NCBI GenBank assembly: GCA_017654935.2
Contig: CM065713.1
Span: 15,828,447-15,892,446, forward strand
Direction: 5' to 3'
DNA length: 64,000 nt
DNA from: Phymorhynchus buccinoides
Taxonomy: Eukaryota > Mollusca > Gastropoda > Neogastropoda > Raphitomidae
Notes under the pieces: model-generated
Seen by the model: only the letters and a program-made list of their open reading frames with translations
Databases searched by the model: none
Told to the model about the DNA's origin: nothing
Part shown: positions 48,418 through 60,999 of the stretch, in pieces
How positions within the stretch are numbered: position 1 is the first letter of the stretch
Layout: every line of letters starts with the position of its first letter
Translations under genes and position numbers: made by a program

Positions 48418-48600
48418 CTTAACTCAATCGCATCGCAACGATTTTGAATTATTCAAAAAACTCACAAATCACTCCAGCCATACACACATACACAAACAAA
48501 AAACATACATAAACAAAAGGAGAAATACAAGAAGATTACGGGTTTTTACTTCAGGTTTAGACAAAGGGAAGTGGTAGATCAGACTTTCTTATATAAGTAT
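48418..48600. repeat. Partial inverted copy of the 36493-36808 MITE
   Basis: TTAACTCAATCGCATCGCAA ... TTACTTCAGGTTTAGACAAA is the reverse complement of the right part of that element. Confidence 0.65.
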
Positions 48601-49036
48601 GGAACAGATACTGGGGTTTTTTTCTCTAAAATTTGTGAAATCTTTGTGTTTGGGCTTTTTTGGTTCCCTCAGTTTTTTTAGCATTGTCATTTTGTTAATG
48701 TTGCTTCGTAAGCAGTGTAAAATCAAAATGATCTATGCGTTTCAACATCAAATGGTTTATGCATTTTTATTTTTATTTTTTTATTTTTTTGTTGAACGTC
48801 ATTGTCTGGGGCATTTTGCTTACACGTTGTTTTTGCAACGTTTCGCTTGATCTCATTTCTTTTTGGTCACATGATAATCATGCTTGTTTCCATTTTCCAT
48901 CACATTTGTTGTATCCTGTGATACTTTAAGCACAAAGCTAAAGATATGACGCCGTGATTCTCATTTTAAGAGCATAATAATACGTGTCTATTTTTGTTTT
49001 GTTCTTTTTAGTGGAGATGGGGTTGTTGTTTTTACC

Positions 49037-49600
49037 GTACAGACAAACCTCTATTTTAAGACTTCCAAAATGTCAGGAAAAATTGGTCGTAAATTGGAGG
49101 GGTCGTATGACGGAGGTTTTCACTGGCAGCCGTAGAAAGAAAACGTTCAGCACAGTTTATACTCTCTTCTTCATGCACACATACAATGACATATTAAAAC
49201 TGGATTTGGGTCTTTCCAACTCCATAGGATTGTGCAATCGATGTATTACAGTTTCACTTCGCTGACTTCTGTTAATCACCTCCACTCTCGTCCAAAGTCA
49301 GTGGTTTTCTTTTTCAAAGTCAGTGGTTTTCGTGCTTTTCCTACGCTTTCCGCCATTTTTTCTACAAGGGAAGCGACTCCGCTTTCAGGCCCTTGACCGT
49401 GGTTGTTTCCCTTTGCTCGAAGTCTATGCAGACGACAACAACGGTCGTAAAAACCAACAAAATGGCGGTCGTAAGTCGCGTTTTAGAGGAAGTCGTTTAA
49501 GAGAGGTCATTTACATAGTAAAATGCATCCGTGCCAACAAATCCGGTCTCAAATGAGAGGTGGTCGCTTAACAGAGGGTCGTAAAATAGGGCTTTGTATC
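49037..49600. mobile_element. pogo-like element with degenerate ends
   Basis: TACAGACAAACCTCTATTTTAA and GTAAAATAGGGCTTTGTA resemble the 16675 family. Confidence 0.5.
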
Positions 49601-50254
49601 ATGAATTGGGGGCATTTTTGGGCGGTTTTTTTGTCTGGATAGTTTAATACATTTGTGTTTCTTTGTCTTGTTTGTGCGTCCTGTTTTTGTTTGTTTGTTG
49701 TGAGACGAATAAGGAAAGATGGAGAAGAGTAATATCATCGGTTCAAATCTCAGGCATGAAAACAGCTGCGCCGAAAATTTGTCGTAATTGAAGGAATATC
49801 CGCCGGAAAGAAAAAAAAATCTCCTCCCAAAATGCGACCATGATGTTATTCTCAGACGGCGTGGTCCGTATTTGGTCGAGTGTACGCTTGCGGTTGATAG
49901 TTGTTTTTTAAAAAGGGCGACATAGTGGCCCGTGAATGGTGTGTTTGAGTGTTTGAAGACAAGACAGGCTGTGAAATTAGTGATTACCCCCCCCCCCCCC
50001 CTCTCTCAACAGAAATGTTGGGATGTAGGCATTTTGTTTTGGACGGTAAGTTGTAGTGTGAATGTACAACATTTTGATGTAGCCTTAGTGTTCTAGCCTA
50101 TGTCAAATTGGCCTGACAATGCCTTAAGCCAAGGCGTGCATTGTTTATCATTTGTTGTGATCATCCGGTCATGCTGGAATCTCTGTTCTTGAAAGTCTAT
50201 CCCCTAATGGCGGAAAACCATTACACCCTCCAATAAAATCCTTATTATAATTTC

Positions 50255-52150
50255 ATACACAAGACTGCATGATGTGTGTGTGTCTGTCTGTCTGTGCAGG
50301 ATTGGAGGTGGTTTACTTACATACACAAGACTGCATGATGTGTGTGTGTCTGTCTGCAGGATTGGAGGTGGTTTATTTACATACACAAGACTGCATGAGG
50401 TGTGCAGGATTGGAGGTGGTTTATTTACATACACAAGACTGCATGATGTGTGTGTCTGTCTGTGCAGGATTGGAGGTGGCTTACTTACATACACAAGACT
50501 GCATGATGTGTGTGTCTGTCTGTGCAGGATTGGAGGTGGCTTATTTACATACACAAGACTGCATGATGTGTCTGTCTGTCTGTCTGTGCAGGATTGGAGG
50601 TGGCTTATTTACATACACAAGACTGCATGATGTGTGTCTGTCTGTGCAGGATTGGAGGTGGTTTATTTACATACACAAGACTGCATGATGTGTGTGTGTC
50701 TGTCTGCAGGATTGGAGGTGGTTTATTTACATACACAAGACTGCATGATGTGTGTGTGTGTGTCTGTCTGTGCAGGATTGGAGGTGGTTTATTTACATAC
50801 ACAAGACTGCATGATGTGTGTGTGTGTCTGTCTGTGCAGGATTGGAGGTGGTTTATTTACATACACAAGACTGCATGATGTGTGTGTGTCTGTCTGTGCA
50901 GGATTGGAGGTGGTTTATTTACATACACAAGACTGCATGATGTGTGTGTGTGTCTGTCTGTGCAGGATTGGAGGTGGTTTATTTACATACACAAGACTGC
51001 ATGATGTGTGTCTGTCTGTGCAGGATTGGAGGTGGTTTATTTACATACACAAGACTGCATGATGTGTGTGTGTGTCTGTCTGTGCAGGATTGGAGGTGGT
51101 TTATTTACATACACAAGACTGCATGATGTGTGTGTCTGTCTGTGCAGGATTGGAGGTGGCTTACTTACATACACAAGACTGCATGATGTGTGTGTGTGTC
51201 TGTCTGTGCAGGATTGGAGGTGACTTATTTACATACACAAGACTGCATGATGTGTGTGTCTGTCTGTGCAGGATTGGAGGTGACTTATTTACATACACAA
51301 GACTGCATGATGTGTGTGTCTGTCTGTGCAGGATTGGAGGTGGCTTATTTACATACACAAGACTGCATGATGTGTGTGTGTCTGTCTGTGCAGGATTGGA
51401 GGTGCTTACTTACATACACAAGACTGCATGATGTGTGTGTCTGTCTGTCTGTGCAGGATTGGAGGTGGCTTATTTACATACACAAGACTGCATGATGTGT
51501 GTGTGTGTGTGTCTGTGCAGGATTGGAGGTGGCTTACTTACATACACAAGACTGCATGATGTGTGTGTGTCTGTCTGCAGGATTGGAGGTGACTTATTTA
51601 CATACACAAGACTGCATGATGTGTGTCTGTCTGTGCAGGATTGGAGGTGACTTTAATTTACATACACAAGACTGCATGATGTGTGTGTGTCTGTCTGTCT
51701 GTGCAGGATTGGAGGTGACTTATTTACATACACAAGACTGCATGATGTGTGTGTGTCTGTCTGCAGGATTGGAGGTGACTTATTTACATACACAAGACTG
51801 CATGATGTGTGTCTGTCTGTGCAGGATTGGAGGTGACTTTATTTACATACACAAGACTGCATGATGTGTGTGTGTCTGTCTGTGCAGGATTGGAGGTGAC
51901 TTATTTACATACACAAGACTGCATGATGTGTGTGTGTCTGTCTGCAGGATTGGAGGTGACTTATTTACATACACAAGACTGCATGATGTGTGTTTGTGCA
52001 GGATTGGAGGTGACTTATTTACATACACAAGACTGCATGATGTGTGTGTGTCTGTCTGTCTGTGCAGGATTGGAGGTGACTTATTTACATACACAAGACT
52101 GCATGATGTGTGTGTCTGTGCAAGATTGGAGGTGGCTTATTTACATAATG
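50255..52150 (+). repeat. 64-bp satellite, about 30 units
   Basis: Unit CATACACAAGACTGCATGAT, then (GT)n(CTGT)n, then GCAGGATTGGAGGTG and TTATTTA. Unit length varies (about 56-72) through the GT/CTGT run. Unit variants GGTTTA, GGCTTA and GACTTA are segregated from left to right. Confidence 0.95.
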
Positions 52151-52659
52151 GTGTTGTTTTTGGGGGGTGTGCGTAAATAACCAAATAAATCAATTTTACC
52201 CTTTAAACTGTGAAGCTAGGGTGAAAGTACGCATTAAAACTCACACCAGGGGGTGAGCATGCCCTTTAAGAGTGAGGGAAATCAGGAACCCCGTGTTGGG
52301 AGGGAGTTAGGGAAAGTGGGGGAGAAGGGGAATTTAGAATGGTATCAGAGAGGCTGGGGTGTTTGCAAATAATTACTCTGTTATTGCGCTTAAGGGTTTG
52401 GTGGTGGTTGTGGTTTTTCCATTGTGAAGATAATTATCTTCCACAAATATTTGACGTCTCTTGCGTTTGTTTTGCTACCAGCCTTCAAGGTTGTGCGCAA
52501 TATATTGCCTGCCATATTTTGTAACTTGCTCATACATACATCCAGTGTGTGTCTCCTCTGTCTGTGCACATGTGCACGTGCCCACATGTATGTGTGTGGT
52601 TGTGTGTGTGCGTGTCTGTGTGCATACTTTGTGCATGGTTGCAACCTTGCCTCGGACAC

Positions 52660-52870
52660 GAGGTGGCGCCTGTTTTTCAAAATTTTGACCACCCCAAAAA
52701 AATTGGTTCAAGGGGGGGAAAGTGTTGATTTCTCACTTTACAAGCCTGGAATAAGCTTCAAATGAGTAGGATTTTGCTTTTTCTTCATCTTCAACAGGGG
52801 CTCTGCGTACCTTGCCAGCCCCTGGACCCCTGCCTTGCCTGTTTTTGGATTTTCTCCAGTTGCATCCATG
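52660..52870 (-). repeat. Dispersed repeat, inverted relative to 60455-60725
   Basis: CCCTGCCTTGCCTGTTTTTG and GAATAAGCTTCAAATGAGTA are reverse-complement matches to the second copy. Confidence 0.7.
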
Positions 52871-53234
52871 TTTGTGTGCGAGTGTGTGAACCTTAGTGTG
52901 TGTGTGTTTTCAGTACAACTTCTTATAGTTAATGTTAATAAATTGGTTCCAGTTCAATTGGTGTGCGAATGTGTAAAGCATGACCGAGTCTGATGCGTTC
53001 TCATCTGTGCACGCTTGTATGTCATTAATTCATGAATTATCTCTTTCGCTTGTGATTAACTTACCGTATTTTATGTACTGCAAGGCATTTATAAGTAAAT
53101 TGTCATCGCTTTTAAAAACACACTGTGCCCGTTCAGCTCTTTGTGTGGAGACCAAAACCACTTTTCTGCTTCTTTGTTGGATGAAATGTGGCTTTCTTGA
53201 AGGGCTAGAATATGACACTTTTCCTTTCTTTTTA

Positions 53235-53480
53235 GGAGCTGAAAAGTGCTGCATCTTTTCTTTTGTGTGCCCATGCACTTAGCACACGTTAAACCCAGTG
53301 GCAGCGAAAAAGTTGTCATTTGGTCAAAATATTACGCGCACACCCCCCCCCCCCCCCCTCCCCCCCCATCATCACATCAAAATCGCAAAAAAAAAAAAAA
53401 AAAAGTGGCGCGCCTCTGGCTGTGACGCGCTCTCCAGGTGGGAGCAACCCAAATTTCATAGACGCCTCTGTGACTATACT
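53235..53480 (+). mobile_element. tRNA-headed SINE (family 2), head missing
   Basis: Plus-oriented body from GCACTTAGCACACGTTAAAC to AGACGCCTCTGTGACTATAC, interrupted by poly-C and poly-A runs. Confidence 0.65.
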
Positions 53481-53699
53481 ACACACACACATACACGGAA
53501 CCCCTATAAATAGGTAGAAGAAAGAAGGAAAAAATAAGCAGGCGCGTTTCCACTCGGAAACATGTCTGCTTATGCCGGAAATATTTTTGCCCGAGTGTTT
53601 GTTTTCATTGTTCTTAACATGTCTGCTTCTTTTACGAGTCTTATTCATGGATAAGCGCATGGCGTTTTCGCATCTAATGTGTATGTGCGCTAAGGCATC

Positions 53700-54030
53700 G
53701 TAAATAATTTCATTCCCTCAAGGGGATACCGGGGGAGGTCTTTCGTACAAATAGTTCCCCCACCTTCTGGAAGTTCTGTGCTTGTAACTTCCTCTAGTAA
53801 TCTGTCACTCTTTGACTTGCCTTTTCTCTTTGCTTTACTGTCATCTGCTATCTTTCTATCTCACTGGTCCATTCTCCAGCCTTTTTTTTTTCTCTATGAA
53901 TTCTTACAAAGATTTCTTCAGCCGAAGTCGGACATGCTGGGCCTATTTCTTAGTTAGGCGCATAACGGCAGCATGACGCATCTACGCTCATATGACAGGA
54001 AACTGTCTGAGCGAACGAAGAAGAAGAAAT
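53700..54030 (+). mobile_element. GAA-tailed SINE, complete copy
   Basis: From GGGGATACCGGGGGAGG through GCCGAAGTCGGACATGCTGG to CTGTCTGAGCGAACGAAGAA. The clearest example of the family. Confidence 0.78.
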
Positions 54031-54253
54031 TTCATGAAAACGAGATCGAGAAATCGTGAGAAAGCTTGATAATTGTGACAACTATGTAATCCAAGTGGGA
54101 TGTTAATACTGCATTTTTGTGTATAAAATTATACGTTTACATATGGTTTGCTGTGCGTTTTAAAAGCAAAAAGTTTCATTTGTCATTAAAGACTTTTTAA
54201 AGTTTTATTTGTCGTTGCACTGTGGCTCAAGTTTGTTGGATTTCTGTTTGTTT

Positions 54254-54484
54254 TTAACCCCTTGATTGCCAGAGAAAATTAAAGAAAAAAAATCATTGGG
54301 CAAATCATGCCATGAAAAAGACAAACTGATAGAGCCAATCTGGCAACATGGTCTGGGGTTATAACTCTCTTGACTGTGTTAGAGCAAAAGCCAGCATATC
54401 AGGGTTATTCCTCTTTATCTGATGACATCATCGGTGATGTCATCAGGTCAGTACGTAATACGTTGGTGGCAGTCAAGGGGTTAA
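54254..54484. mobile_element. TTAA-flanked MITE, CCCCTTGATTGCCA ends
   Basis: TTAA CCCCTTGATTGCCA ... TGGCAGTCAAGGGG TTAA; a clean 231-bp element. Confidence 0.85.
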
Positions 54485-54754
54485 ATTCTGATGCTCCATG
54501 ACTGTCCGTCTCTTTCTCTCTCTCAATGTATGTGTGGGTGTCAGTTTCTCGTCGACTACCTGTCTGTCTGTCTGCCTCCCCCTCTCTCTCTTTGTTTCCT
54601 TAATCTCTCTCACCTCTGCTCTCTGTAGCTTGTGTGCATGTCCATATGTGTGTGTGTGAATGCATGTCCATATGTGTGTGTGTGTGGATCTCTGTCTGTC
54701 TCTTTTTCAGTTTCACACACACACACAAAGCAATGTACAGATCAACTTCATAAG

Positions 54755-55310
54755 CTAATGATGAGTAACAGCATGTCTAGAATGATGTCATAGTTAATCA
54801 TGATGTAATGTCGTGTCTAGAATGATGTCATAGTTAATCATGACGTAATGTCGTGTCTAGAATGATGTCATAGTTAATCATGATGTAATGTCGTGTCTAG
54901 AATGATGTCATAGTTAATCATGACGTAATGTCGTGTCTATAATTATGTCATAGTTAATCATGACGTAATGTCGACCTAGAATGATGTCACAGTTAATCAT
55001 GACGTAATGTCGTGTCTAGAATGATGTCATAGCTAATCATGAGTAATGTCGTGTCTAGAATGATGTCATAGTTAAATGTGTAATGTCGTGTCTAGAATCA
55101 TGTCAAGTTAATCATGACGTAATGTCGTGTCTAGAAAATGTCATAGTTAATCATGATGTAATGTCGTGTCTAGAATGATGTCACAGTTAATCATGACGTA
55201 ATGTCGTGTCTAGAATGATGTCATAGTTAATCATGACGTAATGTCGTGTCCAGAATGATGATAGAATTAATCATGATGTAATAAATGTCCAGAGTGATGT
55301 CATAGTTAAT
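54755..55310 (+). repeat. 40-bp satellite, about 13 units
   Basis: Unit TGTCTAGAATGATGTCATAG then TTAATCATGACGTAATGTCG. Most units contain ATGACGTAA or ATGATGTAA; units degrade toward the 3' side. Confidence 0.93.
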
Positions 55311-55544
55311 GACACATAATTTTCATGCCAGAAAGCAATGCATTTTTTAATAATTTTGTTTCAAACTGTTTCACGGATTTTCCGCGATTCGCGGTCTACC
55401 ATGCCTGCAATCAAGAATTAAAGAGCATTATCATCAATTTTGAGTAGTAGTAGATCGAGGTCCAAATTGAGTAGAATACTACTTGAAAAGAGTAGAGTAA
55501 ACAGGTCTTCCAGAATGATGTCATGAGTGGGTAGTCTTACTGAC

Positions 55545-55760
55545 ATAAGCTTAGGCCTAATTTGCCCCCAAATAGACCATTTTAAAACGTCCCTCTTCCT
55601 CCGAAGTCGGAGTGTGGCTTGCCCACGTGGCGGGGTAATAAAAAACGGTCACACACGTAATGTTCTCATCCCTAGCTGGCGCATTTGTACCATAGTGTTC
55701 AAGTGCTGTTGGGATGATCCCTGGAGTCTTTAAGCCAGGGTCAGACAACAACAAACATCA
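55545..55760 (+). mobile_element. AAC-tailed SINE (family 3), partial
   Basis: Contains TCCGAAGTCGGAGTGTGGCT and ends AAGCCAGGGTCAGACAACAA. Confidence 0.7.
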
Positions 55761-56009
55761 CTTCTTTTAGTCTATCTCGTTTACATTCACTCATCAATCA
55801 AGTCGAAAATACTCTTCAGCACCATTGACATTTACAATCCTTCTTTTCTGTAAACTTTACAAAAAGAAAAGAAGAAAAAAGGGTGTCACAGAGCAGCAGA
55901 CATGTCCTTTCGGCTTTGTTCGTTACGCCCCCCCTCCTCCCCCTCCCCCCCAGGGCTCCCTCCCCCCCAGGGCTCCCCCCCCCCCCCCCCCCCCACCCCC
56001 AATTCAATG

Positions 56010-56100
56010 TACAGTGGAACCTCCCCAATCAAGACCTTGAAAAAATCAGGCTTAAAAAGGTCTTATCTTAGAGGAGTCTTGATAGAGAGGTTCCACTGTA
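56010..56100. mobile_element. pogo-like MITE, 91 bp
   Basis: TACAGTGGAACCTCCCC and GAGAGGTTCCACTGTA; nearly all stem. Confidence 0.75.
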
Positions 56101-56269
56101 TTACCACTTCTATAAACTAAAAGCAAAAACACACACACACACTCAAAAATTCATTGTTCATACACTATTTATAACTAGTTTTTATTACTCGCACATTTAT
56201 TTACTCAATCCCATTTTCACTTGAATATAATATCAGTGTCGTTCACGAAGTTTCACATAATCAATGTGA

Positions 56270-56449
56270 TACAGTCGAACCTCCCTTATAAGACCTTCAA
56301 AAATCATCCCAAATGAGGTCTTATAAGGGAGGGGTCTTATGAGGGAGGGGATTTTAATACTTACAAAGAAGGGCAATGTCTCAGAGAAGTAGGTCTTATA
56401 TGGGAGGGAGTCTCATAATGGGAGGTCTTATAAGGGAGGCTCCACTGTA
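56270..56449. mobile_element. pogo-like MITE, 180 bp
   Basis: TACAGTCGAACCTCCCTTATAA and GGGAGGCTCCACTGTA with internal AGACCTTCAAAAATCATCC, shared with 43465, 35045 and 59960 copies. Confidence 0.75.
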
Positions 56450-56895
56450 TCAGTATTTTTTGTTTTAAATCACTAAAACACAAAACAACTGTAAGCTGTC
56501 AAGATTTATCGTGGACAGTAAAACATTTAAATCTTAAAACTTTTTTTTTTTAAATATTGAACGTAAAAAAGAAGCCAACATACACCCACACAAATTGTGC
56601 CCAAAGTGAGCTGGTGAAAGACACACTCAACATGTTAATAGACCTACACTGAACTGATCTACGGTGTTTTACAGCATATTATATATAAAGCAACACACAC
56701 ACTCTAACAGTAACACACACACATGCGCATGCATACATACACACACATATGAAGGTTGAAATCTGAAATAACTTGAACTCATTTTTTTTCTCTTCCAAAT
56801 TCAATAGAACTTCAATGAAACTCTCAGGTCAAAAAAGAGCTTCCCCAGCCTAATAAACATGTACAATGTTCATATCAGAATCATAATAAATGGCT

Positions 56896-57035
56896 AATGT
56901 TAAGATCAGCTCCCTCCGCTGTTCCAGGGTGAAGGCTTAGGGTTAGAGCCAATCAGCTCCCTCCGATTTACCTTTTCCGTTAAGCTGATTGGCCAACTTC
57001 ACCATGGAACAGCGGAGGGAGCTGATCTGAACATT
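56896..57035. repeat. 140-bp palindromic hairpin
   Basis: Left arm AATGTTAAGATCAGCTCCCT then CCGCTGTTCCAGGGTGAAG; the right arm is its reverse complement with about two mismatches in 38, and inner GCCAATCAGC/GCTGATTGGC also pairs. Confidence 0.85.
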
Positions 57036-57039
57036 TGCC

Positions 57040-57620
57040 TAATAAATTATAAAATAACCAGTAAAGAAAGAAATTCAATGAATAAATACTTAAATAAGCA
57101 CACAAAAATGCTGGAAGTGAACAACACATTAACAGCAAGAAAGTATTTCAGACAATTTGATACAATTTAATTTCCAACTCAAGACAGCCAAACATATATC
57201 GCATGAATACTAAACATTTCTTTCCTAACTTTTCAAGCATGCAACACAGAGAGAGAGAGAAAGAGAAAATGTAGACACAGAGAGATAAAGAGAGAAAGAG
57301 AAAATGTGTGAGAAAAGATCTACAGAGCATAAGACACTACAGAAGTACAAGACACAGAAAGAGAGAGCAGGCATCAGATTCAGAATAGTCAGAAGTCCAA
57401 TCCTCTGAAAACTGCGGTAAAAGGGCCATCAAGGCCCCAGACTAAAGAGTGATAACACCGAAATGAGTTCTGAACATCACCAAACAAGCTTAATATAGTG
57501 ATAAATCACTTTAAAATGCTATTTAACACAAAGGATAACACTCAATAAAAAGGCAAAACTTCTGACAAGAGAAGCCAATCCTCTGTCAGAAATTATTTAA
57601 TCCTCTGACAATTCTGATGC
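57040..57620. other. No gene seen
   Basis: A-rich sequence with GAGA-rich scraps; the phrase AATCCTCTGA occurs at both 57400 and 57600. Confidence 0.4.
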
Positions 57621-57974
<354 letters not shown>

Positions 57975-58314
57975 AACAGAGACAGAGAAGAAGAAGCCCA
58001 ACATGCAAGGAAAGAGAGTGAGAAAAAGAAGACAGACAACACACAAAAAGAGAGACGTGGATCGACAGACAGACATAGGGAGAAGAAGCCACATTTCCAT
58101 CAAGGGAAGATAATCTATTGAAGGAAAGAGCAATTATCTCCCTCACACACACGCACGATTTCTACCCAACTGTGGTGATTCAACTGTATGACGTCCAAGA
58201 GGCATGGTTCACATGAAACACTTCCGTCTTCAAATAAATCCCACTATTTTCGTTCACTATACTCACGTAGACCCCAGCGCCCGAATCTCATCAAATGGGG
58301 GGGGGGCAAAGATA

Positions 58315-58565
58315 TTCTAAAAGGGTAAGATGGATTACTTAAGAGCTCGGCGAACCGGGCTGATAGAGTTATCGTTAGTGGGGACAGTACACTATTCACA
58401 GTGGAGGCTATCCAAAAACTCGAACTTGAACGGAGAATTCAACTGGCCTATCGCCGTGTAAAATGTGTCCTGTTTAAAAGGGACATAACCAGTGTTTCTG
58501 TCCTCACTACTCATATAGGGAAAAGAGACCGGATGCTTATCTTCCCCTATACAGTCTTTGGTGTG
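58315..58565. repeat. Dispersed repeat, copy 2
   Basis: Same order of sequence as 35555-35812. It carries a short frame LELERRIQLAYRRVKC that I do not recognise. Confidence 0.75.
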
Positions 58566-58664
58566 GGGGTGTTTGTGTTTGTACATGTGTTGCTTTGTGT
58601 ATAAGTTGTCATGAATAAATACCTTTATTTCATGCTTGCGTGTGTCATGCATAATAGTATACCT

Positions 58665-58970
58665 TTAGTAGTAGTAGTAGTAGTGATGGTGGTAGGAGTG
58701 GTAGTAGAAGTAGTAGTAGTAGTAGTAGTTCATGCTTGCGAATTGTGTGGCAAGTAGTGGTGGTGCATACTTGTAGTAGTAGTAGGCCTAGTTATAAGTA
58801 GTCATAGTAGTAGTAGTAGTAGTAGTGATGGTGGTAGTAGTAGTAGTAGTAGTGGTGGTGGTGGTAGTAGTAGTAGTAGTAGTGGTGGGTGGGTAGTAGT
58901 AGTAGTAGTGGTAGTAGTAGTAGTAGTAGTGGTAGTAGTCACAGTAGTAGTGGTAGTAGTGCAGTTGCAG
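58665..58970. repeat. TAG/TGG trinucleotide tract
   Basis: AGT/GGT-rich repeat over about 300 bases with a short duplicated CATGCTTGCG segment. Confidence 0.85.
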
Positions 58971-59054
58971 TTGTTGCTGATTGTTATGTGTATTTTCTGC
59001 TCATGTCATTGGTTTTCTGTTTTTCATGTTTTTATTCCATTTCTATTATATGTA

Positions 59055-59120
59055 AAGCGCCCTGTAGCCTACATAGTAGGATGGGCGCTATATACATTTT
59101 CATTATTATTATTATTATAA
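59055..59120 (+). mobile_element. Retroposon 3' tail hairpin
   Basis: AAAGCGCCCTGTAGCC..GGATGGGCGCTATATACATT then (ATT)n. Confidence 0.6.
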
Positions 59121-59406
59121 ATGTGTGATACAAAAATACAGATATTTCATTAGATTCGTGTACGGGGAGGGACTACATAGGGAACAAAACTAGTAGAGTT
59201 TCATCAGATTCATGTAGACAGTAACGTTTCACGAGAATCACACCTCACAAATCTTGAAATGTCACAGTTGGACAGAAATCGCATGCGTGTGTCACAGTCC
59301 TAAAATCTGGAAACGCAGGGCAAAGAGATAACAGAGTAATCTCCTAGGTACAGTTCACATGCATTGCGACACCTCTGGTTACAGTCCATACAAACGCACA
59401 TATTAT

Positions 59407-59833
59407 GTGACCCAGCACCACGAAAGGGACATTAAGTGTCAAACTGACCATTCTGAGATAATGGTACAGATAGAATCTTCACACAATTATCTTTCAAATG
59501 ATATAAGAACCAGTCTTGTAACGTTTTCCGTTTTAGAGTTATAAGCATTTTGATTTGGTAGGGTGACTGTCGGCCATTTTGAGAAATTACAGTCTAAAGT
59601 TTAGCCTAGCTGAAGAAAATACATCAACCTACTCATTTGAAAGCACTTTTTGGAGCATTTAGAGACCATAACAAGGTATCTCCTTTATAAATATGAAAGA
59701 TGAGATGTTAGACTTAGAGAGCACAAAAATACCCATAACTCAAAATTGACAAAAATTGAGATTTTGGACTTTTGAAGCCTGTTGTGAGAAAGTAGCCCAG
59801 CGACTTAATGTCCCTTTCGTGGTGCTGGGTCAC
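59407..59833. mobile_element. Intact 427-bp MITE, GTGACCCAGC family
   Basis: Inverted ends are perfect for about 30 bases (GTGACCCAGCACCACGAAAG and onward). Flanks are AT-rich and palindromic, so the target-site duplication cannot be fixed. No coding capacity. Confidence 0.85.
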
Positions 59834-59959
59834 ATAATTATAAAATACAGAACACCACCCGATCCATCACTCACGTTTCTTTCTTCCCCAAACATCATCA
59901 CTCTTCGACCGCCCTTCATTTAGAACACAAAAAGCAACATTTGATTGGCAGTGCTCCGT

Positions 59960-60256
59960 ATACCGTGGAACCTCCCTTAGAAGACCTCATTTTGGATGAT
60001 TTGGGGGGGGGGGTCTTATATGGAAGGTTCCGCTGTATACGGAGGGGTCTTATAACGGAGGTAATTTTAATACTTTCAAAGAAGGGCAATGTCTCAGAGA
60101 AGTAGGTCTTATGTGGGAGGGGGTCTTATATGGAAGGTTCCACTGTATACGGAGGGGTCTTTAATGGAGGTAATTTTAATACTTTCAAAGAAGGGCAATG
60201 TCTCAGAGAAGTAGGTCTTATGTGGGAGGGAGTCTTATACGGGAGGTTCCACTGTA
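59960..60256. mobile_element. Tandemly duplicated pogo-like MITE
   Basis: Repeats the unit ending GGTTCC(G/A)CTGTATACGGAG twice before the final GGAGGTTCCACTGTA; internal GGGCAATGTCTCAGAGAAGT occurs twice. Confidence 0.65.
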
Positions 60257-60454
60257 CCACACACGCACAAGGACTAAACTAACATATTGTGGTCTACCGT
60301 AAAATACGGACTACAACTTGTACAAGCCGCTTACCTTTTCCCCTCAACTTCCGCTGATGCGACTTGTCTGTGGATGTTTTTCAAAATCTATCTTGTCTTT
60401 TTTCTTGGGGGGGTGTTTTAGTTCTTTTCATGACGAACCAATAACATAATCATG

Positions 60455-60725
60455 GATGCAACCGGAGAAAATCCAAAAACAGGCAAGGCAGGGGTCCAGG
60501 GGCCGCCCAGTCCCCTGGCAGGACCCCTGGGGGGTCAGGTGAGCAACAACCCCCCCCCCCCCCCACCCCACCGAAGCTAAAAAGAAAAAGCAAAATCATA
60601 CTCAATTTGAAGCTTATTCCAGGCTTGTAAAGTGATAATTCAACACTTTTTTCCCCCCTTGAACTTTGAATAAATTTTTTTTTTGGGGGTGGTCAAAATT
60701 TGGAAAAACAGGCGCCGCCTTGTAT
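60455..60725 (+). repeat. Dispersed repeat, second copy
   Basis: CATGGATGCAACCGGAGAAA to AAAACAGGCGCCGCCTTGTA, interrupted by poly-C. Confidence 0.7.
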
Positions 60726-60860
60726 CTGAGGCATCCATACATAATCTTTCCTAACCCATGTTCACCCTTTCTTTGGGTCTTTCAACCAACTAACGACCCC
60801 AGCTTCGATCAAACCTTCCACAGCATTTGGGGGGGGGGGGGGGGGGGAGGGAGGGGGGGT

Positions 60861-60996
60861 TCAGTAGTGAGAGTTGGCCAGCTGCGAGGGTATCCCAAGG
60901 TACATCTGAAGCGCGGCCATGGCAACGCAGCACGTGAAGGACGTCTTGGCCATCAGCAGGGTCCAGGAGCCGAGGCCCACCGCGTGAATCAGGATC
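60861..60996 (-). CDS. Possible terminal exon of an unidentified membrane protein
   Basis: On the minus strand, acceptor atatgtgtcag|GATCC opens 45 codons with codon use like the host exons: ILIHAVGLGSWTLLMAKTS, then a hydrophobic CCVAMAALQMYLGIP, ending SQLANSHY and stop. The composition fits a membrane segment and a short tail. I do not recognise the family, and no upstream exon was found before the window end. It could instead be an isolated pseudoexon. Confidence 0.35.
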
Positions 60997-60999
60997 CTG

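Noticed and set aside
50255..52150. CRISPR array
   Set aside because: Units are contiguous and homologous throughout; there are no unique spacers, and the context is eukaryotic. The same applies to 10604-12178 and 25040-27215.
50204..52180. Cys-rich frames with GLEVVYLHTQDCMMC units
   Set aside because: Satellite translation; frames break whenever the GT/CTGT run changes length, so there is no selection on reading frame.
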